The notes beneath the pieces were generated by a model that saw nothing but the letters and a program-made list of their open reading frames with translations, ran no database searches and was not told where the DNA came from. A DNA stretch of 45,983 nt from Acidobacteriaceae bacterium (lineage in GTDB: Bacteria; Acidobacteriota; Terriglobia; Terriglobales; Acidobacteriaceae): contig JASHRF010000001.1 of assembly GCA_030037545.1 (NCBI GenBank), positions 1 through 45,983 on the forward strand, in the 5' to 3' direction. A program made the translations under genes and the position numbers. Position 1 is the stretch's first letter. Each line of letters begins with the position of its first letter. Positions 34,934-44,373 of this stretch are shown here, in pieces.

Positions 34934-35635
34934 TTAGAAACTCCTCAACAGCGAGTTGGCCAGCAGGTTCCACCCATCCACCATCACGAAGAGCAGAATC
35001 TTGAGCGGCGTCGAGACCACCACCGGCGGCAACTGGAACATGCCGATCGAAGTGGTAATCGATGCGGTCACCATATCGATGAGCAGGAAGGGCAGGAACA
35101 GCACCGCACCGATGGCAAAGCCGGCCTTCAGCTCCGAAAGCATGTACGCGGGCACCACCACGCGCATGGGCAGATCGTCGGGCGTGTTGGGCCGCGGAAT
35201 CTGGCCAGCCGCGGTAAACAGCGCCAGGTCCTTCTCGCGTGCATACTTGAGCAGAAAATGTTTGACCGGCTGCGCGCCGCGATCAAGCGCCTCGATTCCG
35301 GTAATTTGCCCGGCGCGATAGGGCTCGACGGCCTGCTGGTCGACCTGATTGAGCACCGGCGTCATCAGAAACCAGGCCATCATCAGCGCCAACCCCATGA
35401 GCGTGGGGTTGGAGGGAGCAGTCTGGGTGCCCAGCGCCTGACGCAGAAAATGAAAGACCACCAGTAGCCGCACCAGCGGCGTCATGGCCATCAGAATGGC
35501 CGGCAAAAGCGTGATCAGGGTGAGAACAAGGAGGATGGTCCAGGGCGTGGAATCGGAAGGGTGCAGCTTGGCGTTGAGATCTGGAAGCAAGGGTGCGGGC
35601 GCAGTAGCCGCGCCCAGCGCCCACAGAGCTACCAT
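34934..35635 (-). CDS. fliP: Flagellar export gate protein FliP
   Basis: Core channel protein of the export gate. The 233-residue product has LTLITLLPAILMAMTPLVRL, VVFHFLRQALGTQTAPSNPT, MAWFLMTPVLNQV, LPMRVVVPAYMLSELKAGFA, and IDMVTASITTSIGMFQLPPV, all diagnostic. The N-terminal signal-like helix is short (VALWALGAATAPAP). Its ATG at 35635 overlaps the end of fliO by seven bases. Confidence 0.97.
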   Translation of the reverse strand: MVALWALGAATAPAPLLPDLNAKLHPSDSTPWTILLVLTLITLLPAILMAMTPLVRLLVVFHFLRQALGTQTAPSNPTLMGLALMMAWFLMTPVLNQVDQQAVEPYRAGQITGIEALDRGAQPVKHFLLKYAREKDLALFTAAGQIPRPNTPDDLPMRVVVPAYMLSELKAGFAIGAVLFLPFLLIDMVTASITTSIGMFQLPPVVVSTPLKILLFVMVDGWNLLANSLLRSF

Positions 35636-35916
35636 GAAATCCTCGCCGGATGACGAGTGGCAGAACGCGTGGTCCGGTCAGATGGACAAGAGTCCAGGGC
35701 GTAAAACGCGGGACCGCCGTCGGCTGACGTAGCCACCAGCAGCCGGTGGCCGTCGGCCTCCACCAGTGCCAGCGACTGGCGCGGTGCCAGCGCGATCCGC
35801 TCCAGAAGCGCCAGCCGCGGCGCGTTCCTCCTGGTTCGACGCCAGCGCGCCATCACCCACCCGGCAATCCCGCCGATTGCGGGCCGCGCTCGCGATACGG
35901 TCTTGGCGTTCACCAT
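35629..35916 (-). CDS. fliO: FliO-like flagellar export component
   Basis: A 95-residue (from the chosen start) small protein just upstream of fliP. It has a short, weak membrane segment (AIGGIAGWVMARW), basic residues, then the FliO-like cytoplasmic part LLERIALAPRQSLALVEADG HRLLVATSADG. FliO helps assemble FliP and is always poorly conserved. The start is uncertain: ATG 35916, GTG 35913, ATG 35931 or GTG 35979 are all possible. An AGAGGAG stretch supports the region near 35913-35916. The annotation rests on position plus the LVEADGHRLLV pattern. Confidence 0.75.
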   Translation of the reverse strand: MVNAKTVSRARPAIGGIAGWVMARWRRTRRNAPRLALLERIALAPRQSLALVEADGHRLLVATSADGGPAFYALDSCPSDRTTRSATRHPARISW

Positions 35917-35985
35917 CTCTCCTCTAGTCATCTCCGCCCCAGGCGCGGCTCCGAGCTCGAATCCCTGCCCAAGGTCCACTTCCGC

Positions 35986-36363
35986 CTACGGCAGGCGATT
36001 AATCCGCACCGCCAACTGGTTGTCGATCACTTCGAATTCGCTCCAGGCCAGTTGCACGGCGCCGGCCGCCAGGGGAACATCGTCTCCATACCCCCACTTC
36101 GACTCGATCACCGTGCCCGGCTCCAGAGAAAGCAGATGGCGGATGCGAAATTCGGGTACGGGAACCGCCACGTCCATCTCTACCGGCAACCGCGACACCG
36201 GCCCCTTCAGCAGCTCTTCGTCCTCTTCCTCACCGGGCTTCTCAACCGGCGCCAACGCCTGAGTTGTTTCCCCCGGCGATGCCGCGAGCGCTGTTCCGCG
36301 ATACGGCTCGGTGGCCGTGGCCGGCGCGGCACCCGCGGCCGGCGATGGGTGCGCAATCGCCAT
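35986..36363 (-). CDS. Short FliN-like switch protein (SpoA domain)
   Basis: A 125-residue protein with a Pro/Ala/Glu-rich N-terminal half and one SpoA domain (about 55-125): RLPVEMDVAVPVPEFRIRHL, LEPGTVIESKWGYGDDVPL, WSEFEVIDNQLAVRINRL. It is first in the flagellar cluster and the second FliN-type gene in it. Its strands are diverged from the long FliN, so the two probably have different jobs, for example C-ring subunit versus export-side SpoA protein. Start at 36363; a GTG at 36420 would lengthen it by 19 residues. It diverges from pdxS. Confidence 0.85.
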   Translation of the reverse strand: MAIAHPSPAAGAAPATATEPYRGTALAASPGETTQALAPVEKPGEEEDEELLKGPVSRLPVEMDVAVPVPEFRIRHLLSLEPGTVIESKWGYGDDVPLAAGAVQLAWSEFEVIDNQLAVRINRLP

Positions 36364-36568
36364 TTGCCTGGAACCCTGCAGGAGCCCAGCCAGAAGGCAA
36401 GCTGGCGGATTGGAATGCACTCAGAAATGCCAACCGTCCCGCTTCGCAAACCCTCCCCTCACAGCGCAACCCGCCGCGCTTCATCGCTGCTACACTGAAG
36501 GCAGCAGCGAATTGTATTCAGCGCTCTTCAACAGAGGAGAGCGAGCCTGCAGTGCGGGGTGATTGACT

Positions 36569-37522
36569 ATGTCTGAACAGACTGAAAACAAGCCATTTCC
36601 AGGAACTGGTCTGCGCTTGAAGGTGGGCCTGGCCGAGATGCTCAAGGGCGGCGTCATCATGGACGTGATGAGCGTGGAGCAGGCGCGTATCGCCGAGGAA
36701 GCCGGCGCAGCCTCGGTGATGGCCCTGGAGCGCGTGCCGGCCATGATCCGCGCCGAGGGCGGTGTGGCCCGCATGGCCCGCCCCAGCCTCATCAAGCAGA
36801 TTATTCAGGCGGTTTCGATCCCGGTGATGGCCAAGGCCCGCATCGGCCACTTTGCCGAAGCCCAGATCCTGCAGGAACTGGGCGTCGATTTCATCGACGA
36901 GAGCGAGGTGCTGACCCCGGCCGACCAGGCTCACCATATCGACAAGCACGCCTTCACCACCCCATTCGTCTGCGGAGCGCGCAACCTGGGCGAGGCGCTG
37001 CGCCGTATTGCCGAGGGCGCGGCCATGATCCGCACCAAGGGAGAAGCGGGCACCGGCGACGTGGTTCATGCCGTGCAGCACATGCGCCAGATCACCAAAG
37101 AAATGCGCCAGCTCACGGTGCTCTCCGACCAGGAACTCTATGCGGCTGCGAAGGATTTGCAGGCTCCTTATGAGCTCGTCCGCATGGTGGCCCAGAGCGG
37201 CAAGCTGCCGGTTCCCAACTTTTCCGCCGGAGGCATTGCCACGCCCGCCGACGCCGCCCTCATGATGCAGCTCGGCGCCGAGGCCATCTTCGTGGGCTCG
37301 GGAATCTTCATGAAGGAACGCGCCACGCCGCTCGATGTCGAGAACGATCCCAAGGAGCGCGAAGAAGCTGCTTCGCGGGCCAAGGCCATCGTGGTCGCCA
37401 CCACGCACTACAACGACCCCAAGATCCTGGCCGAAGTGAGCGAGCAGGTCACCGGCACCATGAAGGGCCTGGCCGCCGCCGCCCTCGAAGAGAAAGAGCT
37501 GCTGCAAACCCGCGGCTGGTGA
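36569..37522 (+). CDS. pdxS: Pyridoxal 5'-phosphate synthase subunit PdxS
   Basis: Synthase subunit of the DXP-independent vitamin B6 pathway, making PLP from ribose 5-phosphate, glyceraldehyde 3-phosphate and ammonia. The 317-residue product has [40 protein letters not shown], the active-site lysine segment [30 protein letters not shown] and [20 protein letters not shown]. It has about 20 more N-terminal residues than usual. I take the ATG at 36569; a TTG two codons earlier is less likely. The glutaminase partner pdxT is not adjacent and not seen in this window. Confidence 0.97.
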   Translation: MSEQTENKPFPGTGLRLKVGLAEMLKGGVIMDVMSVEQARIAEEAGAASVMALERVPAMIRAEGGVARMARPSLIKQIIQAVSIPVMAKARIGHFAEAQILQELGVDFIDESEVLTPADQAHHIDKHAFTTPFVCGARNLGEALRRIAEGAAMIRTKGEAGTGDVVHAVQHMRQITKEMRQLTVLSDQELYAAAKDLQAPYELVRMVAQSGKLPVPNFSAGGIATPADAALMMQLGAEAIFVGSGIFMKERATPLDVENDPKEREEAASRAKAIVVATTHYNDPKILAEVSEQVTGTMKGLAAAALEEKELLQTRGW

Positions 37523-37919
37523 GCTGGCCGTCCAGGCAATCCTGTACCCGGGAAATGTCTCGCGTCTCCGGTTTCTTATTCCCCACGGTAAAATGGTCTG
37601 TCATCCTGAACGAGTGATAAAACTTTAATTGCAGATAATATGAAAGTTTTTGGCTGTGCAAGAACTTTTCGCGGTCGTTCGTGAATATCTGAGCGTCCCA
37701 CTGGCCCCATCTGCGCTAATTTGCCTCCCTAACGCGTGACGAATTGCCCCGCCAATCGCATTCACGATCTCCATCACTGATTATCTCGCTCTGAATCAAC
37801 GAGTTATGGTGATCTGGGCGGAGAATTTCAATTTGAAGTGGACGATGGTGATCGTCCAAAGTCCTAAAATTAAAGGCAGATTCGAGGGTAGATTTCCTAA
37901 GAGAGTTGCTCTTTAGCTA
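37523..37919. other. AT-richer intergenic region before the sigma/anti-sigma fusion gene
   Basis: 397 bases without a gene. By eye it is noticeably richer in A and T than the flagellar cluster, especially 37610-37660 and 37780-37920. No tRNA, insertion sequence or clear repeat is seen. It should hold the promoter of the sigma-fusion gene, perhaps one used by that sigma itself. I could not assign -35 and -10 boxes with confidence. Confidence 0.4.
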
Positions 37920-40900
37920 ATGATGAAGGAAATTCAACGCAAATCGTGGAGTTTCCCAAGATCCACTGCGCCTGAGGAGTTACTGGAGCTCAATTATGGC
38001 AAGCTCCGAAAGTGGGGGGCGATTCTGACCCGTGGCGATGGAGGGATGGCCCAAGAGATTGTTCATGACCTCTGCCTTTACTTCACAGTGGTCAAGCCGG
38101 ATCTCAGCCACGTCGAGAATCTTGACGGTTATCTCTATACCTCCCTCCGTCATATTTATCTCTCCGCGCTCGCCCGGTCCTCGCGTGAAGCGATGCAGTT
38201 TGTCAGCGTCGCCGATTTCGATTCGATTCAGTTTGCGCTGAATTCAGGCACAACGGACAATCTTCTTGACCGGCAAAACGAACTGCGCCGCATTTGCAGC
38301 TACGCGGTGTGGCGCAAGGATACGTCGAAGAGCGCCAGCTACTTCCTTCTTCTGTTCTTCCATGGCTACGCTCGGCGCGAGGTGGCTGAGATCGCCCGTC
38401 TGCCGATTGCAGCCATTTGCAACAAACTCAAGGTCGCCCGCGCGGAACTGACATCTCATTTGGAAGCATCCGGCAAGTTGCGGATAGCGAGCCGAGACGT
38501 GCCGCCGAATCCTGAACTTCGCGTGGGTGCCGTATCTTCGGCTGAGCTGTTTCAGGAGTTCAAAGAGATCATCTTCAGCGCGAAGTCATCCGAGTGCCTC
38601 GTCGAAGAAACGCTGCTGGCGCAGTACCGCACCACAATCCCAAAACCAATTCCTTGCAGCCTGCTATCGCACATTGTGAGTTGCGACCGATGCCTCTCTC
38701 TGCTCGACCGGCATTTCCAGCGGCCGGCATCCGAAGACCGCGAACCTCCCGAAAGTTCCTGGGGCGCCGAAGATGGCAACGGGTTTGGGTCGGCGGCGCA
38801 GGGCAATCATGGATTTCATGCCATGATGTCGTCTATACGACGGCAGAGAGACAGAATTTACGAGCACCGGCCCCGAACCCTGTCCATTGCGATCAACGGA
38901 AAAATCGCAGCTTTCCATGACGTGCAGAGTGAACGCAGCACGCTCGCCTCGCGTGCCGAGAGACCGGAAACGGTTCATTTCGTCGAGGTCTTCACCGATC
39001 AGCAAATCCGCCTCGCCTTGTTGCCGATCGAGGAGTTTCCACCCGGAGGATGGCACACCCACACCCAGGCGGTAGCTTTGAGCGATGGCCGCCGGCTTGA
39101 GTTAACAGTTAGCTTTGACGGCCAAGGTCTGCACAGCGAGGTGACCTATCTGGACCCGTCACTTGCGGCGGAGATCCTGGAGGAAGCCCCGGAAGACGCG
39201 CCGTTTGAAATCCAATCTGCTGCTCCTTTGGCCTCGTTGTCGGCCGCGCATGGTCAGAACGCACTCGCATCCATAGCAGGTTGGGTCGCTCGGGTCTTTC
39301 ATGCCATGAGGCCGCGATTCGCTCTCGCTTGGGCAGTGCTGCTGGTTGCCGTCCTGGGGGGCATCGGCTATCTCACTTACCTCTTTAGGCGCACCCCGCT
39401 CGATGCGCGCACAATTTTGAACAACTCCGTAAGCATCGAAGCAGCCAATGAAAAAGGACAGGCCGAGCACAGAGTTTTGAGGCTCGACGCGCTAGATGCC
39501 AACGGGCGGACGCTGTGGCAGGGAACAGTGGATGACTGGGATGAGCAAGCCACAGGCAGAACCATGCGGCGTCTCTACAATGCGCAGCATCGCCTGCTTG
39601 CCGCTGCGTGGCGCGGGCAAATTGGCGAGAACAAATTATTTGAAGAGCCCGTTGGCGGCGCGGTGAGCCAGACCGACCGCAGTGTCGCCGAGAGTGGATT
39701 CTGGAATCTCGATGTTTCGGCCCGCGCGTTCCAGGGCATGGCTTCGCAGGACATCGAAATTCGCGCCGTTGGAAGCGATTACGAACTCACAGGCTCCGGT
39801 CTTTCGAGTGGGCCTTTCCATCTCGTTTCCGCCACCCTGGTTCTTAATCGCAGGCTGCACCCCGTAGGAGAAACGCTGCACATGAGAAGCGGTTACGAGT
39901 TCACCGAGGTCCGTTTTGTGGAGGCGAGCGAGGAACATTTGCCCGCGGCTTCAGTTCCGCAATCACGCTTTGAGCCTTCCGATCTGGAATCTCGCATGCA
40001 TAGCAACATTTTTGGACCTTCTGCTCGGAATCGAATTGGCAATCGTCTCGCTGCCACAGATCCGAAACTCGTGCAAACCGAGATCGCCGTTCTTTCTCGG
40101 CTCAGCGAATTGGGCGTGGATGTCGGCATCCCCATTGAAATTAGAAGAACTCCAAGTGGCCGTATCCGTGTGGCAGGTACGGTCACAAGCGAAGAACTCA
40201 AAAGGCAGATTGTCGGGGCTTTAGAAGACGTGCCCAATCGCGAGCTAATCGACATCCGCTTTATGACAGAAGGGAATCTCCGTGTGCCGGTTACGGCATC
40301 TCGCCTGGCCGCGCCGCCAACCGCTGTATACAAGGTGGCGCACGCAGTACCCCCAGCGGACTCTGTTCTGCGCAAATACTTCGCGGCGAAGGGAATGACC
40401 GGGGAACAGATCGATTCGACTGTTGCGCAGTTCTCGCGCGAGGCTCTTGACCATGCGCAGCGTGCGTTGCAGAATGCTTATGCGCTGGACCGCCTGGGCT
40501 CTTCGTTCAGTGGGGAAGAGCTGAGAATCATGGGCCCGGTCGCGCAACAACAATGGTCGGCCATGGTGGCTCGGCATTCGTCTGCACTGGAAGCAGAGCT
40601 CGATGCGTTGAAGCAGCAACTTGCTCCTCTGAATCTCGCGGGCCGCTCAGGACCTTCGGGGCGTCGGTTCTCCCAGATTGACAGCCCCGCGGATTTCGCC
40701 AGCAGCGTTCGGAGCCTGCTCCTGCAAACTCAGGATTTGAATCGCGCCGTGGGAAACGCCTTCTCTTCGGGCGCGAGTGGGGCATCGCTGGCAAAAGGCG
40801 ATGACCTCATCGATACTATATTGCAGTTGATCCCGCTCAGCGACGCGGAGCGGATTGCGGCATTCGGTGCGCGCCTGGGGAGCGGAAAAGACTCGGCAAA

Positions 40901-40931
40901 TTCCTCGCTCGGCCAGCACCCCCGGCAGTGA
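37920..40931 (+). CDS. Predicted one-polypeptide transmembrane ECF sigma/anti-sigma fusion
   Basis: 1003 residues, apparently a single intact frame. Residues about 21-90 resemble sigma region 2 (GMAQEIVHDLCLYF; YLYTSLRHIYLSALARSS). Residues about 120-182 resemble sigma region 4 (FFHGYARREVAEIARLPIAA; LKVARAELTSHLE). Residues 226-265 contain an anti-sigma zinc motif H251-x3-C255-x2-C258. A beta-rich cytoplasmic part (about 320-420) precedes one membrane helix at 467-489 (FALAWAVLLVAVLGGIGYL), then RR. The remaining 514 residues should be extracytoplasmic and include a BON-like stretch (about 714-785). The start may be 37920 or the next codon, 37923. A TonB-dependent-receptor-like gene follows after 21 bases. 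Role in sensing and transcription is inference. Confidence 0.82.
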   Translation: MMKEIQRKSWSFPRSTAPEELLELNYGKLRKWGAILTRGDGGMAQEIVHDLCLYFTVVKPDLSHVENLDGYLYTSLRHIYLSALARSSREAMQFVSVADFDSIQFALNSGTTDNLLDRQNELRRICSYAVWRKDTSKSASYFLLLFFHGYARREVAEIARLPIAAICNKLKVARAELTSHLEASGKLRIASRDVPPNPELRVGAVSSAELFQEFKEIIFSAKSSECLVEETLLAQYRTTIPKPIPCSLLSHIVSCDRCLSLLDRHFQRPASEDREPPESSWGAEDGNGFGSAAQGNHGFHAMMSSIRRQRDRIYEHRPRTLSIAINGKIAAFHDVQSERSTLASRAERPETVHFVEVFTDQQIRLALLPIEEFPPGGWHTHTQAVALSDGRRLELTVSFDGQGLHSEVTYLDPSLAAEILEEAPEDAPFEIQSAAPLASLSAAHGQNALASIAGWVARVFHAMRPRFALAWAVLLVAVLGGIGYLTYLFRRTPLDARTILNNSVSIEAANEKGQAEHRVLRLDALDANGRTLWQGTVDDWDEQATGRTMRRLYNAQHRLLAAAWRGQIGENKLFEEPVGGAVSQTDRSVAESGFWNLDVSARAFQGMASQDIEIRAVGSDYELTGSGLSSGPFHLVSATLVLNRRLHPVGETLHMRSGYEFTEVRFVEASEEHLPAASVPQSRFEPSDLESRMHSNIFGPSARNRIGNRLAATDPKLVQTEIAVLSRLSELGVDVGIPIEIRRTPSGRIRVAGTVTSEELKRQIVGALEDVPNRELIDIRFMTEGNLRVPVTASRLAAPPTAVYKVAHAVPPADSVLRKYFAAKGMTGEQIDSTVAQFSREALDHAQRALQNAYALDRLGSSFSGEELRIMGPVAQQQWSAMVARHSSALEAELDALKQQLAPLNLAGRSGPSGRRFSQIDSPADFASSVRSLLLQTQDLNRAVGNAFSSGASGASLAKGDDLIDTILQLIPLSDAERIAAFGARLGSGKDSANSSLGQHPRQ

Positions 40932-40952
40932 GGGCGAGTCAAAATAGAATAG

Positions 40953-43900
40953 ATGCTTCGCTGCAGTTCAAAGCTACGTTTGCGGTGGATCATGTGCCTG
41001 TTCCTGTGGACCGTGACGCAGTCCTTTTCTCAAGTGAGCAGCGCCAACGTGACCGGCATCGTGGAAGACTCGACCGGCGCGCGCATTCGCGGCGCGGCCG
41101 TCAAACTCGTCAACACTCAGACCGGGACGGAGAACGACGCAACCACCAATCAGGACGGAATCTTCTTCTTGCCCGGCGTTATTCCCGGAGTCTATACGCT
41201 CGAGATCGGGCGGAATGGTTTTGCCACCACGCAGATTGCGGGCCTCGTCATCAACGTGGGCGACACCAAGAGTCTTCTCATTCGCATGGAGATTGGCCCG
41301 ATAACGCAAACGGTGGAGATCAATGCATCCGATATCGCTTCCGCGGGTGCCGGCGCTTCCGTGAGCACCGTCATCAATCGACGGTTTGTCGCGAACATTC
41401 CCCTCAATGGTCGAAGCTTTCAGGATCTGATCTCGATGACGCCTGGAGTGAACACGCAGAGCCCGCAGGCTGGGGGCAAAAACTTCAGCGCGCACGGAGA
41501 TTTCAGCGTCAACGGTCAGCAGTCCGACGACAATTCTTACACGGTGGACGGAGTTTCGGCCGATATTGGCGCAGGGCTGCTGATAGGCCACCAGAAGTTC
41601 GCAAGCAGTGGAAGCGCCGCCGGGACCACTGCGCTTGGAACCACGCAGAGTCTCGTCTCTATCGACGATCTCCAGGAGTTCCGGGTCCTCACTTCGACGT
41701 ATTCCGCGGAGTACGGCCGAACCACGGGCGGGCAGTTCACGCTTCTCACCCGCTCCGGCACGGACAGGCTTCACGGGAGTGTCTACGACTACTTCCGCAA
41801 CTACACTGCCGATGCCGCCGATTGGTTTACGATCTTCAATGCGGCACCTCCCCCTGTTCCGTATGAGCAAAACGACTTCGGTGGCACGCTCGGCGGCCCG
41901 GTCATGCTTCACCGCCTCTACGATGGCCACGGCAGAACATTCTTCTTCGCCTGCTTTGAGCGGCTTGACGTGACCGAGCCAACTGCTCCACTCGTCGAGT
42001 ACGTGCCTTCTTCTCAGACAATCCAGGAGACACCACAGCCGCTGCAGTCCTTGCTGGATGATTTCTTATTTGGAACCAGATTCAGCGGATCCGAACTGGG
42101 AAATACGGGCCTCGCTCCCGTTGTATCCTCATCGATCTCCGAGCCGGGTGCAATCGATGCGGGAAGCATCCGCTTCGACCATACATTTTCTCCAAGGCTG
42201 TCGGCATTCTTCCGCTACGACGATTCGCCCAGCAAGAGCGAAAGCTATGATTTCTCCTCAGTACCTTTCGAACAGCTCGACACGCAAACTTCGACGCTGG
42301 GCGCCACATTCCAGCTTTCATCGACCAAGGCGAATGAACTCAGGATCGGTTACGGAGCGAGCACATCTCTTCTAAGCACTATAGTAAGCGGGTGGTCCAT
42401 TGACAGTGGGGTTTCCGTGGTTCCCAACTTGAATGCACAACTTGGCATACCGGAATCTTTCCCGCCGGCCTCGGCAGATTTGTTCATCCACTCCGCGGGG
42501 GCGGGCGATGCGGAGGTCAAGACGGATACGGCCTTCGCCTCCGTTCACCAGTGGAACCTGCGCGACACGCTCGCCGTTCAGGCCGGCCATCACCTTTTGC
42601 AATTTGGAATCGACGACCGGCATCTTGTCTCCTCCATTCACCCGCCTTCGATCACTGTGGAGGCCGACTTCTTCAATATCCAATCCGTGTTGAGCAACAG
42701 CGCGTCGGATGTTGCCATTACGATGAGCCAGCCGGCAACGCCGGCGTTCGACGAGTTCTCCGCATTTCTCCAGGATGAATGGCGAATCTCAAAATCGCTG
42801 ACGCTTTCCGAAGGGCTGCGCTGGGACGTCGATCCGCCGCCGCATGCCGAGCGCGGCGGTGACGCCTACACCGCTCTCGGAAATATTGCCTCTCCGGCAA
42901 GCCTGGCGCTCGCCTCCCGCGGCACGCCACTTTGGCGAACAGGCCGGCTCAACTTTGCGCCCCGTTTGGGCGCCGCATGGGCTCCAGACCGTCATGCTGG
43001 CCGCGAACTGGTTGTGCGCGCGGGCGGCGGCGTCTTCTTCGACACCGACAATCGTGCGGCCGTGCCGGCCTTCAGTGCGCTCGGCTTCTCCACAACCATG
43101 CACCCCGAGAGCGTGCCCCTTCCCGTAACGCCGGCGCAGCTCGATTTCTCGACGGCTGTCTCGCCGCCCTATACCGATGCTCCGGTGTTCCTATTTCCGC
43201 GGCATCTTCCGTTGCCCTACGCGCTCCAGTGGAATGTAGCCGCGGAAAAACCCCTCGGCAGGAGCCAGGCCTTCACGGCCTCTTATGTAGGAACAAACGG
43301 CCGTCAATTGCCCCAGGAACAGCGCACGAATGTTAATGCGCAGAATCCGGAGTTCGGCGAGATCGTCTGGTTTCCGTCCGGCCTCACGTCCAGCTATGAG
43401 GGATTGCAATTGAAGTTCCAGCGCTCCATTTCGCCCGGCATACAGGCGCTGGCGTCGTATGTCTTGTCGCATACGCTAGATTACGATTCAACCGATCCAG
43501 CCTGGCCCCTTACGCGCGGCAACTCCAACCTGGATCTCAGGCATAACGTTGAAGCAGCGATTTCCTGGGACGAGCACGGCATCTCCGGCAGCGGACTTCA
43601 CCATTCTCTCCTTGCAGGCTGGGGCGCAGATGGACGAATCACCGCGCGAACCGGCTTCCCTGTGACCCCGCTGGGAAATCTGTTTTCCGATCCCGCCACG
43701 GGCAACCGCTATTTCAGCGGCGTGGATTGGATTCCGGGCCGGCCACTCTATCTCTACGGATCGCAATATCCCGGCGGCCGCGTTCTTAACGGCGGGCCGT
43801 ACGCTTCCAATCCAGCATTTGTTTTGCCTGATATCGGATCGGCCGGCAATGCTCCGCGCAATATGGCCAGAGGGTTTGGCGACGACCAGGCCAATGTCGC

Positions 43901-44126
43901 GATTCGCCGCGAGATTCATCTGTACGACCGCTTCAGCCTGCAGGCCCGCGCAGAGGCATATAACCTCTTCAACCATCCTGATTTCGGATATATTGATCCA
44001 TCGCTTACGGACGCGCTATTCGGGCAGGCCGTACTGATGCTGAACCAAAGCTTTGGACCTTCGGGCTCTCTTTATGATCCCGGCGGTCCGCGCTCTCTTC
44101 AAATCTCATTTAGGCTGCACTTCTAA
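40953..44126 (+). CDS. Oar-like TonB-dependent receptor with carboxypeptidase-regulatory-like domain
   Basis: A 1057-residue outer-membrane protein. It has a signal peptide (about 1-27), then a carboxypeptidase-regulatory/Cna-B-like domain (about 30-115: VTGIVEDSTGARIRGAAVKL; DGIFFLPGVIPGVYTLEI). A plug-like region follows (about 130-270: IPLNGRSFQDLISMTPGV; SVNGQQSDDNSYTVDGV; YSAEYGRTTGGQFTLLTRSG). A long beta-barrel ends in SLQISFRLHF with a terminal aromatic residue. This architecture is abundant in Acidobacteria. I see neither an STN domain nor a clear TonB box. It probably forms a transcript with the sigma-fusion gene 21 bases upstream. The ligand is unknown. An ATG at 40992 is an alternative start. 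Confidence 0.92.
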   Translation: MLRCSSKLRLRWIMCLFLWTVTQSFSQVSSANVTGIVEDSTGARIRGAAVKLVNTQTGTENDATTNQDGIFFLPGVIPGVYTLEIGRNGFATTQIAGLVINVGDTKSLLIRMEIGPITQTVEINASDIASAGAGASVSTVINRRFVANIPLNGRSFQDLISMTPGVNTQSPQAGGKNFSAHGDFSVNGQQSDDNSYTVDGVSADIGAGLLIGHQKFASSGSAAGTTALGTTQSLVSIDDLQEFRVLTSTYSAEYGRTTGGQFTLLTRSGTDRLHGSVYDYFRNYTADAADWFTIFNAAPPPVPYEQNDFGGTLGGPVMLHRLYDGHGRTFFFACFERLDVTEPTAPLVEYVPSSQTIQETPQPLQSLLDDFLFGTRFSGSELGNTGLAPVVSSSISEPGAIDAGSIRFDHTFSPRLSAFFRYDDSPSKSESYDFSSVPFEQLDTQTSTLGATFQLSSTKANELRIGYGASTSLLSTIVSGWSIDSGVSVVPNLNAQLGIPESFPPASADLFIHSAGAGDAEVKTDTAFASVHQWNLRDTLAVQAGHHLLQFGIDDRHLVSSIHPPSITVEADFFNIQSVLSNSASDVAITMSQPATPAFDEFSAFLQDEWRISKSLTLSEGLRWDVDPPPHAERGGDAYTALGNIASPASLALASRGTPLWRTGRLNFAPRLGAAWAPDRHAGRELVVRAGGGVFFDTDNRAAVPAFSALGFSTTMHPESVPLPVTPAQLDFSTAVSPPYTDAPVFLFPRHLPLPYALQWNVAAEKPLGRSQAFTASYVGTNGRQLPQEQRTNVNAQNPEFGEIVWFPSGLTSSYEGLQLKFQRSISPGIQALASYVLSHTLDYDSTDPAWPLTRGNSNLDLRHNVEAAISWDEHGISGSGLHHSLLAGWGADGRITARTGFPVTPLGNLFSDPATGNRYFSGVDWIPGRPLYLYGSQYPGGRVLNGGPYASNPAFVLPDIGSAGNAPRNMARGFGDDQANVAIRREIHLYDRFSLQARAEAYNLFNHPDFGYIDPSLTDALFGQAVLMLNQSFGPSGSLYDPGGPRSLQISFRLHF

Positions 44127-44157
44127 AAACACTCATTGATAAAAGCGATGCAGTGAA

Positions 44158-44188
44158 GTGCTGGGGATAGCACGATTGGGAAGTCGTG
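44158..44188 (+). promoter_or_regulatory. Two overlapping, mutually exclusive short hairpins
   Basis: GTGCT (44158-44162) pairs with AGCAC (44169-44173). CACGA (44171-44175) pairs with TCGTG (44184-44188). The two stems share bases 44171-44173, so only one can form. It lies 32 bases after the receptor stop and 186 bases before the next gene. No T-run follows. Short stems like these can arise by chance. Confidence 0.25.
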
Positions 44189-44373
44189 TATTCATACCCG
44201 CGCTCATGCGATGTGCATTTTTATTTCTATTCAGGGTAGATTTCGCCTCGATCTTTCCCTTTATCCAGTGAGCACATTGATTGCCGGGCTCGTGCGGCCG
44301 AAGTCTGGATGGCCGTTCGCGGGCATTTTGTGCGTTTTGACTGTAATACAAGCCTTTGAGAGGTAGAGCCACA

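Noticed and set aside
36518..37507. 329-codon minus-strand open frame
   Set aside because: Exact antisense of pdxS.
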